The position numbers and the translations under genes were made by a program. 40,974 nt of DNA from CAYXVF01 sp964468125 (lineage in GTDB: Bacteria; Myxococcota; XYA12-FULL-58-9; CAYXVF01): the NCBI GenBank assembly GCA_964468125.1, contig CAYXVF010000054.1, forward strand, positions 1 through 40,974. The letters are read 5' to 3'. Of the stretch, positions 32,401-40,914 are shown piece by piece. The first letter of the stretch is position 1. Every line of letters starts with the position of its first letter. The notes beneath the pieces were generated by a model that did not search any database, was not told the DNA's origin, and worked only from the letters and a program-made list of their open reading frames with translations.

Positions 32401-33815
32401 TCGACGAGGACGAGCGTGACGATCCGGTGGGACGTCTCGTCGAGTATCTCGCGGCTCGGCGGGGACCCTTTACCCTCGGGGAGCTCGCCGCGGAGGTCGC
32501 GGTGCCGCATGCTTTGTTGGCGCCGGTGTTGGAGCGGCTCGTGAACGAGGGGAGACTGATCAGCGGTGAGCTTCGCCCGGACGGCGATGCGCTGGAGTGG
32601 TGCGACCCGGACGTCTGGCGTCGCATGAAGCGCGTCACCCTCGCTCGGCTCCGCGAGGCGATCGAGCCTGCGAGCGCGTCAGAGCTCGTCCGCTTTCTGG
32701 TCGACCATCAGGGGCTCGCCGCACCGAAGCGCGGCATCGAAGGGCTCGAGCGCGTGCTCGAGCAGCTCGAGGGGCTGTCGCTCCCCTGGTCGGTATGGCT
32801 GGGAACGGTGCTGCCCATGCGTGTGAGCGACTTTCGGCCCGACATGCTCGACGCTCTGTGCTCCGGAGGTGCGTGGGTGTGGCAGGGCAGAGGAGCGCTC
32901 GGTCGACGTGACGGGCGTATCGCCTTCTATCGCCGCACGCGTTTCTCGCTCCTCCTTCCCGAGTTGGACAGGACGGAGCCCACCGGGTTCGCCGCCGAGG
33001 TCCTGGCCGCCATGCCCGAGCGCGGAGCGCTCTTCGCGTCCGACCTCGTGGATCTCGGGGCGGCGCGGGAGATCGATGCTGCGCTGCTCTCGCTCGCGTG
33101 GGGGGGATGGGTGCGAAACGACACGGTTGCGCCGTTGCTTCGCGCCGGGTCGCGGAGCACGAGCCGGAGCCGCGTCGTAAGAAGCGCCGACGGACGTTGG
33201 TCCAAGGTCAGATTCGATGAGGACTCGAGCTCGACGCAGCGCGCCTTCGAGCGCGCGAGCCTCTTGCTCGAGCGCTACGGTGTCGTGACCGCCGAGACGG
33301 CGCAGAGTGAAGGTATCCCTGGCGGGTTCAGCGCCATTTACGACGTCCTGCGCGAAATGGAGGAACGGGGCCAGGTGCGCCGCGGCTACTTCATTCGGGA
33401 GAGCGTGGGCGCCCAGTTCTCGACCACCGCCGCCGTAGACGCATTGCGGAACACACGCGCGAAAGAGCGGGTGATCGCTCTGGCAGCGACCGATCCTGCA
33501 CAACCGCACGGCGCGCTCGTGCCGTGGCCCGACCGGTATGGGCAGCCGAGGCGTAAGGCCGGAGCCTACGTACTCTTTGTCGAAGGGCGCGCCACCGCCT
33601 ATTTGAGCGCCAATCTCCGGGACCTCATGCTGCTGGGGGCGCCCTCCGACTTCGAGGAGGCGATGCGTTGGCTTGCCACTCACCGTTTAGCGGGCTCAAA
33701 GCGCACGGTGGCGATCGATACGATCGACGGTAAAGCCGCGCGGAGCTCGCTCATCGCAGACCGCCTCGAGGCCGCCGGCTGGTCGCGCGATCACCGCGGT
33801 TTTGTCGCCCCCTGA
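29490..33815 (+). CDS. lhr: Lhr-type large ATP-dependent helicase
   Basis: 1441 residues. The most upstream usable start is TTG 29490, overlapping the preceding stop region; the product then begins TDSQGLPFNDATRRWF as in Lhr proteins. Motifs in order: Q-like PTAVQTRGWAAI, Walker A APTGSGKTLAAFL (about residue 46), DEIHVM in motif II, LSATVRPPQDV (motif III), TLIFVNTRGACERL (IV), VATSSLELGIDMG (V) and RGLQRVGRAGHQVG (VI). The winged-helix and beta-barrel Lhr-core domains follow to about residue 900 and a long C-terminal Lhr-specific region to the end. Lhr unwinds DNA:RNA and DNA duplexes and is tied to DNA repair. Full-length Lhr in mycobacteria and E. coli is 1507-1538 residues, so this is essentially complete. 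Confidence 0.95.
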   Translation: MTDSQGLPFNDATRRWFREKVGEPTAVQTRGWAAIARGAHSLLLAPTGSGKTLAAFLYGIDRLAALDPVASDGVRLLYVSPLKALVYDIEKNLRRPLAGITALRGPGRELRVNVRTGDTSQRDRRQQRRRPADILVTTPESLFLILTSGARETLRSVETVIVDEIHVMASSKRGTHLALSLERLSEIADRDPQRIGLSATVRPPQDVAQFLGGDRAVEVVDTSSRPNLDLQVVVPVPDMTHVEVSLPGPSLSPGSSPGRHESGETIEGAEKGIWAAIYPRLIELIRANTSTLIFVNTRGACERLTRRLNDLAGEDLVQAHHGSVSHDRRAWIEEQLKNGQLRALVATSSLELGIDMGAIDLVVNIESPKSVSRGLQRVGRAGHQVGAASVGRIFPKYRGDLLEAATVAHGMTEGAIEPMHVPENVLDVLAQQLVALCVDDERTVEGLYALVCRAHPYRNLPREGFLAVLEMLAGRYPSNELADLRPRLVWDRERDVVRARKGARMVTLLNAGTIPDRGLFRVQLGTGGPKVGELDEEMVYESKVGDTFALGASTWKVEEITHDRVIVSPAPGEMGRLPFWRGEGVGRPIELGERQGRLLRAISERETEAAVEWLRRELPLNENAARNLATFVHDQLDHAGVVPNDQVLLAERFRDELGDWRVCLLSPFGGRVHAPLAIAARAKLAARTGVEVEVSYNDDGLIWRTVDMDELPDVRELLPAADEVEHYVTEHLRRSAMFASMFRENAGRSLLLTRRSADGRNPLWSQRLKAKSLLGVVQRYPRFPIVLETYRQCLQDIFDLPGLRRLLGRIEEGEVRIESRETTNPSPFATSVVFEHQAQYLYEVDAPAAETRARALALDRSLLRELLGSASERSLVDREVMDEVEARLQRTHHERRARDVDQLHDVFREVGVLNLEGVQARSEGSATQWLEQLEREGRIVSAPGRGWIAAEVAELYAAALDWPVGEGALELDEDERDDPVGRLVEYLAARRGPFTLGELAAEVAVPHALLAPVLERLVNEGRLISGELRPDGDALEWCDPDVWRRMKRVTLARLREAIEPASASELVRFLVDHQGLAAPKRGIEGLERVLEQLEGLSLPWSVWLGTVLPMRVSDFRPDMLDALCSGGAWVWQGRGALGRRDGRIAFYRRTRFSLLLPELDRTEPTGFAAEVLAAMPERGALFASDLVDLGAAREIDAALLSLAWGGWVRNDTVAPLLRAGSRSTSRSRVVRSADGRWSKVRFDEDSSSTQRAFERASLLLERYGVVTAETAQSEGIPGGFSAIYDVLREMEERGQVRRGYFIRESVGAQFSTTAAVDALRNTRAKERVIALAATDPAQPHGALVPWPDRYGQPRRKAGAYVLFVEGRATAYLSANLRDLMLLGAPSDFEEAMRWLATHRLAGSKRTVAIDTIDGKAARSSLIADRLEAAGWSRDHRGFVAP

Positions 33816-33825
33816 CGCGAGAGCG

Positions 33826-34338
33826 CTACTCCGCCGAGGTGCTGAGCGATACGCATTGGCCCTTTTCGCAGGCACAGGAGCGGATCTCCGGGAAACCGCA
33901 CACCCCCATCATGCCTTCACGCTCGCATTTCGCTTTGACCGCTTCCGGGTTGGGCTCAAAGTCTTTGTTCACGCAGCGCGGATAATAGCCGCAGCAGTTT
34001 CCGACGTTCTTGATCTCGCAGTCGCTCGCGACCGTGCAGGACAGATCGATCTCCGGCGGCTCAACGACGCCCTTCTTGCTCTGCCCCTTGCTCTTGGCCT
34101 GCGCACGCAGCCGCTCGGCCATCTCCGGGGAGATCTCGCGGGTCTTGCCGTCCGTGGCTTCGACGCTGGGCACAGCCGGCGTGGGAGCTGAGGCGTCCGT
34201 CGGCTCCGAGTCAGCGTCGTCTGCCGCGAGCTCGCTGTCCTGCGGCCCGTCGTCGGGGGCGGGGGATGGGGTCTGGGCGCTCCGGTCGGGGCAGCCGAGG
34301 AAGGTGAGCAGCAACGGGATGAGAATGCATCGCTTCAT
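33826..34338 (-). CDS. Cys-rich putative lipoprotein
   Basis: 170 residues from ATG 34338. The signal peptide KRCILIPLLLTFLGCPDR has a lipobox (TFLGC). A low-complexity Asp/Ser/Pro/Ala linker of some 60 residues is followed by a compact C-terminal domain with about ten cysteines in pairs (SCTVASDCEIKNVGNCCGYY; CGFPEIRSCACEKGQCV), presumably disulfide-bonded outside the cytoplasm. Such small Cys-rich lipoprotein domains are common in Myxococcota; no function is known. Its 3' end lies 10 bases from the end of the lhr gene. A terminator for the upstream protease gene ends just before its start, so it has its own promoter. Confidence 0.75.
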   Translation of the reverse strand: MKRCILIPLLLTFLGCPDRSAQTPSPAPDDGPQDSELAADDADSEPTDASAPTPAVPSVEATDGKTREISPEMAERLRAQAKSKGQSKKGVVEPPEIDLSCTVASDCEIKNVGNCCGYYPRCVNKDFEPNPEAVKAKCEREGMMGVCGFPEIRSCACEKGQCVSLSTSAE

Positions 34339-34352
34339 GCCGCTGTCATTCC

Positions 34353-34395
34353 AAAAAGAAAGGCGGCGGGCCAGAGCTTCTCCGACCCGCCGCCT
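34353..34395 (-). terminator. Rho-independent terminator of the subtilisin-like protease gene
   Basis: On the minus strand a perfect 10-base stem (AGGCGGCGGG / CCCGCCGCCT, at 34395-34386 and 34370-34361) with a 15-base loop is followed by TTCTTTTTGG. It lies 24 bases after the stop of the protease gene. GC-rich stem plus T tract is a textbook intrinsic terminator. Confidence 0.9.
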
Positions 34396-34418
34396 CAAAA
34401 ACTACGGATTCATTCGCC

Positions 34419-37400
34419 TCAGTCGACGGTCGTGAGGTCGATGAGGGTCAAGCCGACGATCCCTTCCGGCGTGGAGTGAGACACCGCGCCGAGGTAGAGG
34501 GAGAAGTCGGCGAGACCCGCCGGGCCAGGCCAGCTCACGGTGACCGGCGCGGTCGTGCCAAAGGTCGCCTCGGTGGGCGCCTCTAAGACGACGTTGTTGC
34601 GGTCATCGTCGATGCCGAAGTCCCAGAGCAGCAGGGTGGCGTTCACGTCCGGACCGTCCGTGTCGAACGCGTGCACCTCGACCACGTAGAAGCCCTGGGT
34701 CGCGTCGATCGGGAACGCGACGTCCACGGTTTCATCCGAGGTGGCGTTGGCACTGCTGCCCACCTGCGAGCACAGACCGGTCGGGTCGCACTCCCAGACG
34801 TAGAGGTCCAAATCGTCATTGCCATCGGTGAAGACGTCACGCGTTTGGAACCGCGCCAGCGCCGTATTCGGCAAGAACTCGAAGAAGTAGGTGACCGTGC
34901 CAGGACCAAACGGGAACTGGTAGCTGTTGTTCGGGTCGTCCGCGACATTGAACGAGATGCCCGCGGCGGGGGTCAGCCCGTGCACGCGCGCGGTGTATTC
35001 GCCGGTGTAGCCGAACTCGACATCGAAGCTCGCCTCACCGCTCGTGCCACTCACGACAATCTCCTCCGGGAAGGCAATCGCTGACGGGCGAACTGCGATG
35101 GGGCTCGTGGCGGTGATGAAGCCGCTGCGCCAGGTCAAGGAGCCAAAGGTCCACTGATCGGCCACCGCGTCTTCGGTGGTGGTGAGCGTGACCGAGTAGG
35201 TCGCTGACTCACCCGGCGAGAGCTTCAGCTTCTTCGGCGAAACATCAACCTCGACCCCCGGAGGCGCGTTCACGCTGACGCGGAAGGTGCGGCGCACCTT
35301 CGCAACCGAGGTGACCGTACGGGTGATGGTCTTCGTGCCGATGAGCTTTGACACGCCGATCGACGGATAGTTGAGCGCCGAGCCTTCGGTCGGGAATCCT
35401 TCCGATTCGAGGAAATCGCAGCTCGCCTGGTCGACGAAGGGCGTGTTGTTCTCGCAGCTAAACGCCAAGTAGTCGAAGATCCCCGCGTCGTAGACCAGAC
35501 CGGGGCGGAACATCTCTCGCGGATTCAGCAGGCCAGAACCGACGTCGAAGGGATCCGCAGGACCCGACCCGTCGGTTTCGAGCAGACCGCTCGCGGCGGT
35601 GGTCATGAGTGCGGAGCGCGCCATCGCCGGAGTCCAATCCGGGTGCACCTGGTGCAAGAGCGCGAACGCGCCGGCAACGTGCGGCGACGCCATCGAGGTG
35701 CCGCTCAGGTTGAGGAACAGGTTACCGTCATCCGGACCGTCCGCCGTGAAGGGGCTGCCGGCCGCGAGGATCGTCACGCCGGGAGCCGCGATGTCGGGCT
35801 TGATGATGTCCGGAGCGGCGCCATTCGGGCCGCGGGACGAGAAGCCCGCGATGCGACCTTCGAGTGGGATCCGGAATTCGGGGCCCACCGCGCCCTCGAC
35901 GATTTCACCGCCTTCGGCGGCCATGCGAATGTCGGAGCCGGCGAAGAAGTCGATCATGATCCCGGGGATCGTCGTGCCCGGGGCGGTCATCGTGATCGGG
36001 TCGATCCGATCCGGTGAGGTTCCGTCGTTGTAGACGACAATCGCCGCGGCGCCCGCGGCCGCCACGCTGTTGTATTTGTCGGTGAACGAACAGGCTCCAC
36101 GAATGACGAGCGCGATCTTGCCTGTCAAGTCATTGGCCACCGGACCGCAAGCTTCGAGCGGATCGGCCGGGACGATCTCTTCGATGATCGAGCCCGTATT
36201 CTCGAAGGACACGTCACCCGCGCCTTCGAGCCCCTCATAGGAGCCCGCGATCGACGCCGGGCTGTTCACCACGACCGCCGAGGCGAACACGCCGCTGTCC
36301 TGCATCGCGCCCACGGAGGTCATCCACGGGGCGCCTGCGGGCGTACCCACGGTGTTCGCTCCTGGACCGCTGTTGCCGTTCGAGGTGGCGACCCAAATGC
36401 CGGCGTCGGCCGCGCTCAACCAGGCGAGGTCGCTGGCGCCGAAGGTCGTGGAAGGACCACCGACCGAGAAGTTGATCACGTCAACACCGTCGGCGATCGC
36501 TTGATCGATCGCCGCGATGGTGTCCGAGTTGGCGCAGCTGAAGCTGGGGGCGCCGGGAGCCTTCCAACACACCTTGTAGACCGAGAGGCGCGCGCGCGGA
36601 GCGATGCCGCTAATCTCGCCTTCCGGCTCACCGCCGAGCTCCGCTTCGACGCCGAAGTTGCCGGCCGCAGTACCCGCCACGTGCGAGCCGTGGTCGCTCG
36701 CGTCGCGGGCGGAGAGGAACTCATCGTCCACGATCGAGCTGAATCCGAGGAAGCCATCGACGTAGTAGCGGGCGCCGAGGAGTTTGTTGTTGCACTCAAA
36801 CGGAGCGTCGTCCGGGTTGTAGGCGTCGTTGCCAAACTGGCAGGTGCCGTCGCCGTTCCAGCTCTCGGGGGCCGCCGGGTAGGGCTCGGTGCGGCCGCGC
36901 CGGCGGAAGAGATTGCCGAAGGGACCGGTGCGCACCGGCACCATCTCGTCGGCAAAGCTCGGATGCTCAGGATGAATACCGGTATCCAACACGCCTACGA
37001 CGACGTCTTCGCCCAGCACACCGACTCGCCAGGGCGAGAAGACTTTGGTGAGCCCGAGATAGTCCGGACTCTCATTGGTCTGAATCGTGACGAGCTCGTC
37101 CTCGAGCACCGCCCGAACGCGCGGGTCAGCGCGGAGCGCGTCCGCCTGTGCCGCGGTGAGGCGCGCGGTCGCCATCGCGCCGGCGTGACTGAGGTTCGAG
37201 ACGATGTCCTCGGAGTCGACGCCGTAGTCCGCCAGCAGGGCGCGGTTCTCGGCGAGGACTTCCTCACCGTAGTCCTTCGCGCGGGTGTCGCGCGGATTGA
37301 AGTTCAGATTGGGGTAATTGTTCTTGAACCACGTGGGCACCGAGTCCCGGTCCGTGATGATGATGTAGTTCTTCTTGCCGGCTTTGTTGGCTTCCACGGG

Positions 37401-37517
37401 ACCGCTCGCGGTGAGCGGAACGTCCGGCGCGGGAATGAGCTCCGCGGCCCGAGCGTTTGTTCCAGGGACAGCCAAGGCGAGTGCGCCGGCCAGACCGATC
37501 AGGACTCTGGTGTGCAT
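34419..37517 (-). CDS. Secreted subtilisin-like serine protease (S8) with PA domain
   Basis: 1032 residues. ATG 37517 has AGGAG ten bases upstream and starts a signal peptide (VLIGLAGALALAVPGTNARA). An inhibitor-I9-type prodomain (about 45-145) is followed by the catalytic domain: Asp178 in VVGVLDTGIHPEHPSF, His276 in SDHGSHVAGTAAG, Ser608 in LSGTSMASPHVAGAFALLHQ. A PA domain is inserted between His and Ser (EACGPVANDLTGKIALVIRG). After the catalytic part come an Fn3-like domain (about 750-860) and two more beta-sandwich domains, the second with GNDDLDLYVWECDPTG, resembling bacterial pre-peptidase C-terminal domains. It is probably secreted and used for feeding on protein. A strong terminator lies downstream. 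Confidence 0.95.
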   Translation of the reverse strand: MHTRVLIGLAGALALAVPGTNARAAELIPAPDVPLTASGPVEANKAGKKNYIIITDRDSVPTWFKNNYPNLNFNPRDTRAKDYGEEVLAENRALLADYGVDSEDIVSNLSHAGAMATARLTAAQADALRADPRVRAVLEDELVTIQTNESPDYLGLTKVFSPWRVGVLGEDVVVGVLDTGIHPEHPSFADEMVPVRTGPFGNLFRRRGRTEPYPAAPESWNGDGTCQFGNDAYNPDDAPFECNNKLLGARYYVDGFLGFSSIVDDEFLSARDASDHGSHVAGTAAGNFGVEAELGGEPEGEISGIAPRARLSVYKVCWKAPGAPSFSCANSDTIAAIDQAIADGVDVINFSVGGPSTTFGASDLAWLSAADAGIWVATSNGNSGPGANTVGTPAGAPWMTSVGAMQDSGVFASAVVVNSPASIAGSYEGLEGAGDVSFENTGSIIEEIVPADPLEACGPVANDLTGKIALVIRGACSFTDKYNSVAAAGAAAIVVYNDGTSPDRIDPITMTAPGTTIPGIMIDFFAGSDIRMAAEGGEIVEGAVGPEFRIPLEGRIAGFSSRGPNGAAPDIIKPDIAAPGVTILAAGSPFTADGPDDGNLFLNLSGTSMASPHVAGAFALLHQVHPDWTPAMARSALMTTAASGLLETDGSGPADPFDVGSGLLNPREMFRPGLVYDAGIFDYLAFSCENNTPFVDQASCDFLESEGFPTEGSALNYPSIGVSKLIGTKTITRTVTSVAKVRRTFRVSVNAPPGVEVDVSPKKLKLSPGESATYSVTLTTTEDAVADQWTFGSLTWRSGFITATSPIAVRPSAIAFPEEIVVSGTSGEASFDVEFGYTGEYTARVHGLTPAAGISFNVADDPNNSYQFPFGPGTVTYFFEFLPNTALARFQTRDVFTDGNDDLDLYVWECDPTGLCSQVGSSANATSDETVDVAFPIDATQGFYVVEVHAFDTDGPDVNATLLLWDFGIDDDRNNVVLEAPTEATFGTTAPVTVSWPGPAGLADFSLYLGAVSHSTPEGIVGLTLIDLTTVD

Positions 37518-37730
37518 GTGTACTCCTAGGGCGTCGGAGGGGTACTTCTTGTGATCATGTAGGCTCGTGGAGGCAGTCGACGCCGCCTGCTTCGCAGCGC
37601 AGCTAGTACCACACTCCCCCACGGACCGAACAGCCCCGGAACGATCATTTTGTAACTCAGGTGTTACGACACCGTCGCTCGATGAGTCTCCGGTCCCATT
37701 CTCGCCAGAGACGCGACGTGTTATCAGCTT
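37518..37730. promoter_or_regulatory. Intergenic region upstream of the protease gene, with a short inverted repeat
   Basis: 213 bases between the protease and moaA (both minus strand). It must hold the protease promoter and the end of the moaA transcript. An inverted repeat GTAAC-(6)-GTTAC (37652-37656, 37663-37667) could be an operator. No clear -35/-10 pair or T-tailed hairpin is seen. Confidence 0.35.
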
Positions 37731-38774
37731 CTAGCCGCCGATCGCACTCATCGAGCGGTCGAGCCCGTAGGCCTGATCGTTGTACTCCGCCGGTTTGATC
37801 CCGATCGCATAGTAGAGCATTCGGCGGAGGTCTTCGTCACTCACGCCCTCGCGAAGCGTGGTCTTGAGGTCGAGAGTGCCCTCGGAGAGCAGGCAGCCCT
37901 TCAACTCTCCACTCGAGGTCAGGCGCATGCGGTTGCAGCTGGCGCAGAACTTCTTCGAGCGAGGCGCGATGATCCCAACCTTGCCCCGCAGCGCCGTGGA
38001 CGAGAACATCAGCTGCGCGGCTTGGCGCCGGTCCGCGGGGACTTCCGCGGTGAGCGGGTAGCGTTCGGCGATCTTGCGCGTCATCTCGTCCGCACCCATG
38101 AAGCCGTGGTCCACCTGCCCATCGAGAGGCATTTGCTCGATGAAGCGAACGTCGATGTCGCGCGTTTCGGCGAGGCCCACCAGCGGTAAGAGGTCCTCTT
38201 CGTTGACGCCAGGCACGATCACCGCATTGATCTTCACGCGCTCAAACCCGAGCTCGAGTGCGCGGTCGAGCGCATAGAGCACGCGCTCGAGCCCCTTTCG
38301 ACGCGTCAGCGCCTCGAACCGTGCGGAATCGAGCGTGTCGAGGGAGAGGTTCAAGCGGTCGACCCCGATCGCGTGCACTTCGTCGATTACATCCGCGAGT
38401 ACGGTGCCGTTGCTCGTCAAACACAGGGTCGCCCCCTCGGTCGCGTCGCGCATCTGGCGCAGGAAGTCGAGGGCGCCCTTCACGACGAGCGGCTCGCCGC
38501 CGGTGACCCGGAATTTCTTGAAGCCAATGTCGGTCGCGCTCCGAACGACGCGGCAGATCTCTTCAAAGCTCAGGAGCTCGTTTTTCGGCTGCAGCTGCAC
38601 GCCCTCCTCCGGCATGCAGTAGACGCAGCGCAGATTGCAGCGGTCGGTGATCGAGACGCGCATGTAGTCGATCCGTCGGCCGAGGGCGTCGACGTTGGTG
38701 CGGGGAAGCGAAGCCCCACGCAGGTCTTCGGGGCGTACGGTCGTCGGGAGAATGCGCAGGCCAGGGTACGTCAT
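37731..38774 (-). CDS. moaA: GTP 3',8-cyclase MoaA (molybdenum cofactor biosynthesis)
   Basis: 347 residues. A radical SAM enzyme that converts GTP to the pterin precursor 3',8-cH2GTP. The first cluster motif is CNLRCVYCMPEEG (C-x3-C-x2-C). FRVTGGEPLVVKGALDF holds the SAM-binding GGEP. The C-terminal auxiliary cluster is in KKFCASCNRMRLTSSGELKG followed by CLLSEG. The protein ends SAIGG, and the C-terminal Gly-Gly is essential in MoaA. Length is normal (family about 330). ATG 38774 follows directly upstream sequence without a strong ribosome-binding site. No other moa or mog gene is in view. Confidence 0.97.
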   Translation of the reverse strand: MTYPGLRILPTTVRPEDLRGASLPRTNVDALGRRIDYMRVSITDRCNLRCVYCMPEEGVQLQPKNELLSFEEICRVVRSATDIGFKKFRVTGGEPLVVKGALDFLRQMRDATEGATLCLTSNGTVLADVIDEVHAIGVDRLNLSLDTLDSARFEALTRRKGLERVLYALDRALELGFERVKINAVIVPGVNEEDLLPLVGLAETRDIDVRFIEQMPLDGQVDHGFMGADEMTRKIAERYPLTAEVPADRRQAAQLMFSSTALRGKVGIIAPRSKKFCASCNRMRLTSSGELKGCLLSEGTLDLKTTLREGVSDEDLRRMLYYAIGIKPAEYNDQAYGLDRSMSAIGG

Positions 38775-38986
38775 CGGTTCGGATGGCTTCTCTTGGCCCC
38801 CTCGATGGGGCGAATCCGTTGCGGTGGAGCGAGGGTTCCGCTGCTCGGCTCCGTCCCGTAGCAGCGGCGGCCGGCCGCGCCCGGACTTCTGGTGTAACTC
38901 GCGGGGGCAACAGGAACAAGGCTCGGCTGCACCGAGAAGCTGGGATCCTCTTGCGCGGATCGGAACGGCGGGGCACTTTCTCCGGC

Positions 38987-39598
38987 GTGTTGACCGTCTA
39001 CCTCGCCCGGCACGGGCAGACCGACTGGAACAAAATTCGGCGTCTCCAGGGCTGGACCGATATCGAGCTCAACGCGACAGGCCGCGCGCAAGCGGCGTTG
39101 CTGCGCACGCGTCTGGAGCATCTGAAAATCGACCGGATCTATTCGTCGACGCTCTCCCGTGCGCGCGCTACCGCCGGCACCCTCGAGGGCCTCGCGGAGA
39201 TCGAACACCTCGCCGATCTTCGGGAACGGTCGATGGGAGCCTTCGAGGGGGAGTTTCTCGAGGGGCCAGAAGCGATGCGAGCCGAGGAGTTCCGCGCTCG
39301 CAAGTTTGCTCCTGGCGACGACCTCGAGGGCGGTGAGTCGATCGAACGTTTTCACGAGAGGGTGCATCGGGTCATGAATGCGATCACGCGCGCGCACGCG
39401 AGCGGCACGATCGTCGTCGTGGGACATGGCGCGACGAACTCCGCCATCCTCGGGCGTTTCATGGGACTCGATGCCCAGGGTACCGCGAGCCTTTGGGTCG
39501 CCAATGACGACCTGTTCCGCATCGAGACGGTCGATGGGAAACGCGGCCGAGTTTGGCACGAGGTGATCGATCCCCGTCGAACTCGCATGGGCAGATGA
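38987..39598 (+). CDS. Histidine phosphatase (phosphoglycerate mutase-like) family protein
   Basis: 203 residues from GTG 38987 (TTG 38990 is an alternative). VYLARHGQTDWNKIRRLQGW has the catalytic R-H-G motif. IYSSTLSRARATAGTLEG, LRERSMGAFEG and VVVGHGATNSAILG (second catalytic His) complete the family set. This class includes cobalamin/adenosylcobalamin phosphatase, alpha-ribazole phosphatase and various broad phosphatases; the substrate cannot be told. Its stop overlaps the next gene's ATG (ATGA), so it is translationally coupled to the dihydrouridine synthase. The 210 bases before it are divergent from moaA and must contain the promoter. Confidence 0.85.
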   Translation: MLTVYLARHGQTDWNKIRRLQGWTDIELNATGRAQAALLRTRLEHLKIDRIYSSTLSRARATAGTLEGLAEIEHLADLRERSMGAFEGEFLEGPEAMRAEEFRARKFAPGDDLEGGESIERFHERVHRVMNAITRAHASGTIVVVGHGATNSAILGRFMGLDAQGTASLWVANDDLFRIETVDGKRGRVWHEVIDPRRTRMGR

Positions 39599-40605
39599 GC
39601 GACGTTGTTCAGCTCGGATCCCTGCACCTCACCAACCCATGGATTCTTGCGCCGATGGCAGCGGTCAGTGAATGGCCGTATCGGGTTATTGCCCAGGATC
39701 ACGGCGCGTCCGCAGCGCCCACCGAGCTCATCTCGGCCCGGGCTCTCATCGACGGCACCGCGCGGAGCGAACGCTACATTCGTCGTGATCCGAGGGAGAA
39801 TCCTTTCTGGGTTCAACTCTTCGGGGGAAACGCGGAGGCGCTAGAACGTGGGGCCGCGGCCGCCGTGAAACGAGGGGCCGATGCGATCGACCTCAACATG
39901 GGATGCCCCGTCCGCAAGGTCACGAAGAGCGGCGCGGGCTCAGCGCTCCTTTCCAATCCAGAGCGGGCTGCGGAGATGGTACGAGCGTTGGTGCGCGGAG
40001 GCGGGGTGCCAGTCAGCGTCAAAATTCGAGCGGGATGGGACGACGATTCACTGACCTATCGGGAGCTCGCGCATGCGTGCTCAGAGGCGGGGGCGGTTGC
40101 GATCGCGATGCATGCGCGCACACGGGTGCAGGGCTATTCGGGGCATGCACACTGGGATTGGATCGCAGACCTGGTGACGCATTCACCGTTGCCGGTGATT
40201 GGTAACGGAGACGCGTTCGACGCGGAGGCCGCGAGACGAATGCGCGCCGAGACGGGCTGCGCGGCGGTGATGATCGGCCGGGGAGCGCTCGGCAACCCCT
40301 GGGTGTTCACCGCGCTTCGAGACGGAGAGTGTCAGGTGACTCCGGAGATGCGCTTGCGGGTCGTAGAGCGGCATTTCGAGGACAACCTCGTGCACATCGG
40401 CGCAGAGCTCGAGGCCGTACGCAGGTTCAGAAAGCATCTCATCTGGTATGCGACGGGCCTCGAGGGTTCGGAAGCGTTTCTGCACCGTGCGGTCCGGACC
40501 GACGACGCGGACGCGGTGCGCGAACAAGTGCGAACGTTTTTCGCTGCGGCGTGCCGAGGCCACAAGGCTGAGATCGTTTTTGACGAGCGCCAGGCGCTTG
40601 GCTGA
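39595..40605 (+). CDS. dusB: tRNA-dihydrouridine synthase (Dus)
   Basis: 336 residues from ATG 39595, coupled through ATGA. FMN-dependent TIM barrel that reduces uridine in the tRNA D-loop. NPWILAPMAAVSEWPYRVIA gives the N-terminal flavin-binding strand. AIDLNMGCPVRKVTKSGAGS contains the catalytic Cys, with 'GCPVRKV' typical of DusB. SVKIRAGWDDDSL, AMHARTRVQGYSG and MIGRGALGNPWVF are the conserved barrel-end motifs. The C-terminal helical domain (RRFRKHLIWYATGL) binds tRNA. The DusB assignment rests on the GCPVRKV form; another Dus subfamily is possible. It sits 310 bases before a tRNA gene. Confidence 0.9.
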   Translation: MSDVVQLGSLHLTNPWILAPMAAVSEWPYRVIAQDHGASAAPTELISARALIDGTARSERYIRRDPRENPFWVQLFGGNAEALERGAAAAVKRGADAIDLNMGCPVRKVTKSGAGSALLSNPERAAEMVRALVRGGGVPVSVKIRAGWDDDSLTYRELAHACSEAGAVAIAMHARTRVQGYSGHAHWDWIADLVTHSPLPVIGNGDAFDAEAARRMRAETGCAAVMIGRGALGNPWVFTALRDGECQVTPEMRLRVVERHFEDNLVHIGAELEAVRRFRKHLIWYATGLEGSEAFLHRAVRTDDADAVREQVRTFFAAACRGHKAEIVFDERQALG

Positions 40606-40914
40606 TTGGCGTTGATGACACTTTTGGGCCCATCCTCGGCCGAATTTGGAGATCGGGGAAAAAGTCGCTCGCCAACGGCTTTTCTATTGACCACGCCTTA
40701 CCGGTTGCGTAGATCCCCGGCTCCCGCGACGGGGGCTCCACGGTCCGACGGGCGCGGTCGTTCTTTCAAAATTTGAGTCGAGAGTCAGAGGGTCTGACCT
40801 CTTATATGCGCACTTCATATGCGCACTTTTGCGCGCGTCCCTCGGGGATGTCGCGGCACTGCGCGTCAGACCAAAAAGGCTAACACTTTCGGGCATGTGA
40901 GCCCGGCCGAACCT
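40606..40914. other. Gene-free region before the tRNA, with repeats
   Basis: No coding sequence seen. It holds a possible promoter (TTGACC at 40687, 17-base spacer, TAGATC at 40710), a GC hairpin (GCTCCCG/CGGGGGC near 40725-40741), an inverted repeat GTCAGA-GGG-TCTGAC (40784-40798), and a 13-base-period direct repeat. No T-rich terminator after dusB is evident. Confidence 0.4.
40804..40828. repeat. Tandem 12-bp direct repeat ATATGCGCACTT
   Basis: Two identical 12-base copies (40804-40815 and 40817-40828) separated by one C, giving a 13-base period. They lie about 90 bases upstream of the tRNA and could be a protein-binding site or a slippage product. Confidence 0.7.

Noticed and set aside
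30225..32510. Minus-strand open frame of 761 codons
   Set aside because: Exactly antisense to lhr, whose helicase motifs are unambiguous; the antisense product has no known domain.
36501..37529. Plus-strand open frame of 342 codons
   Set aside because: Antisense to the catalytic domain of the subtilisin-like protease.
40606..40914. 16S rRNA 3' end before the tRNA-Ile
   Set aside because: The conserved anti-Shine-Dalgarno end (CACCTCCTT) and other 16S sequence are absent.
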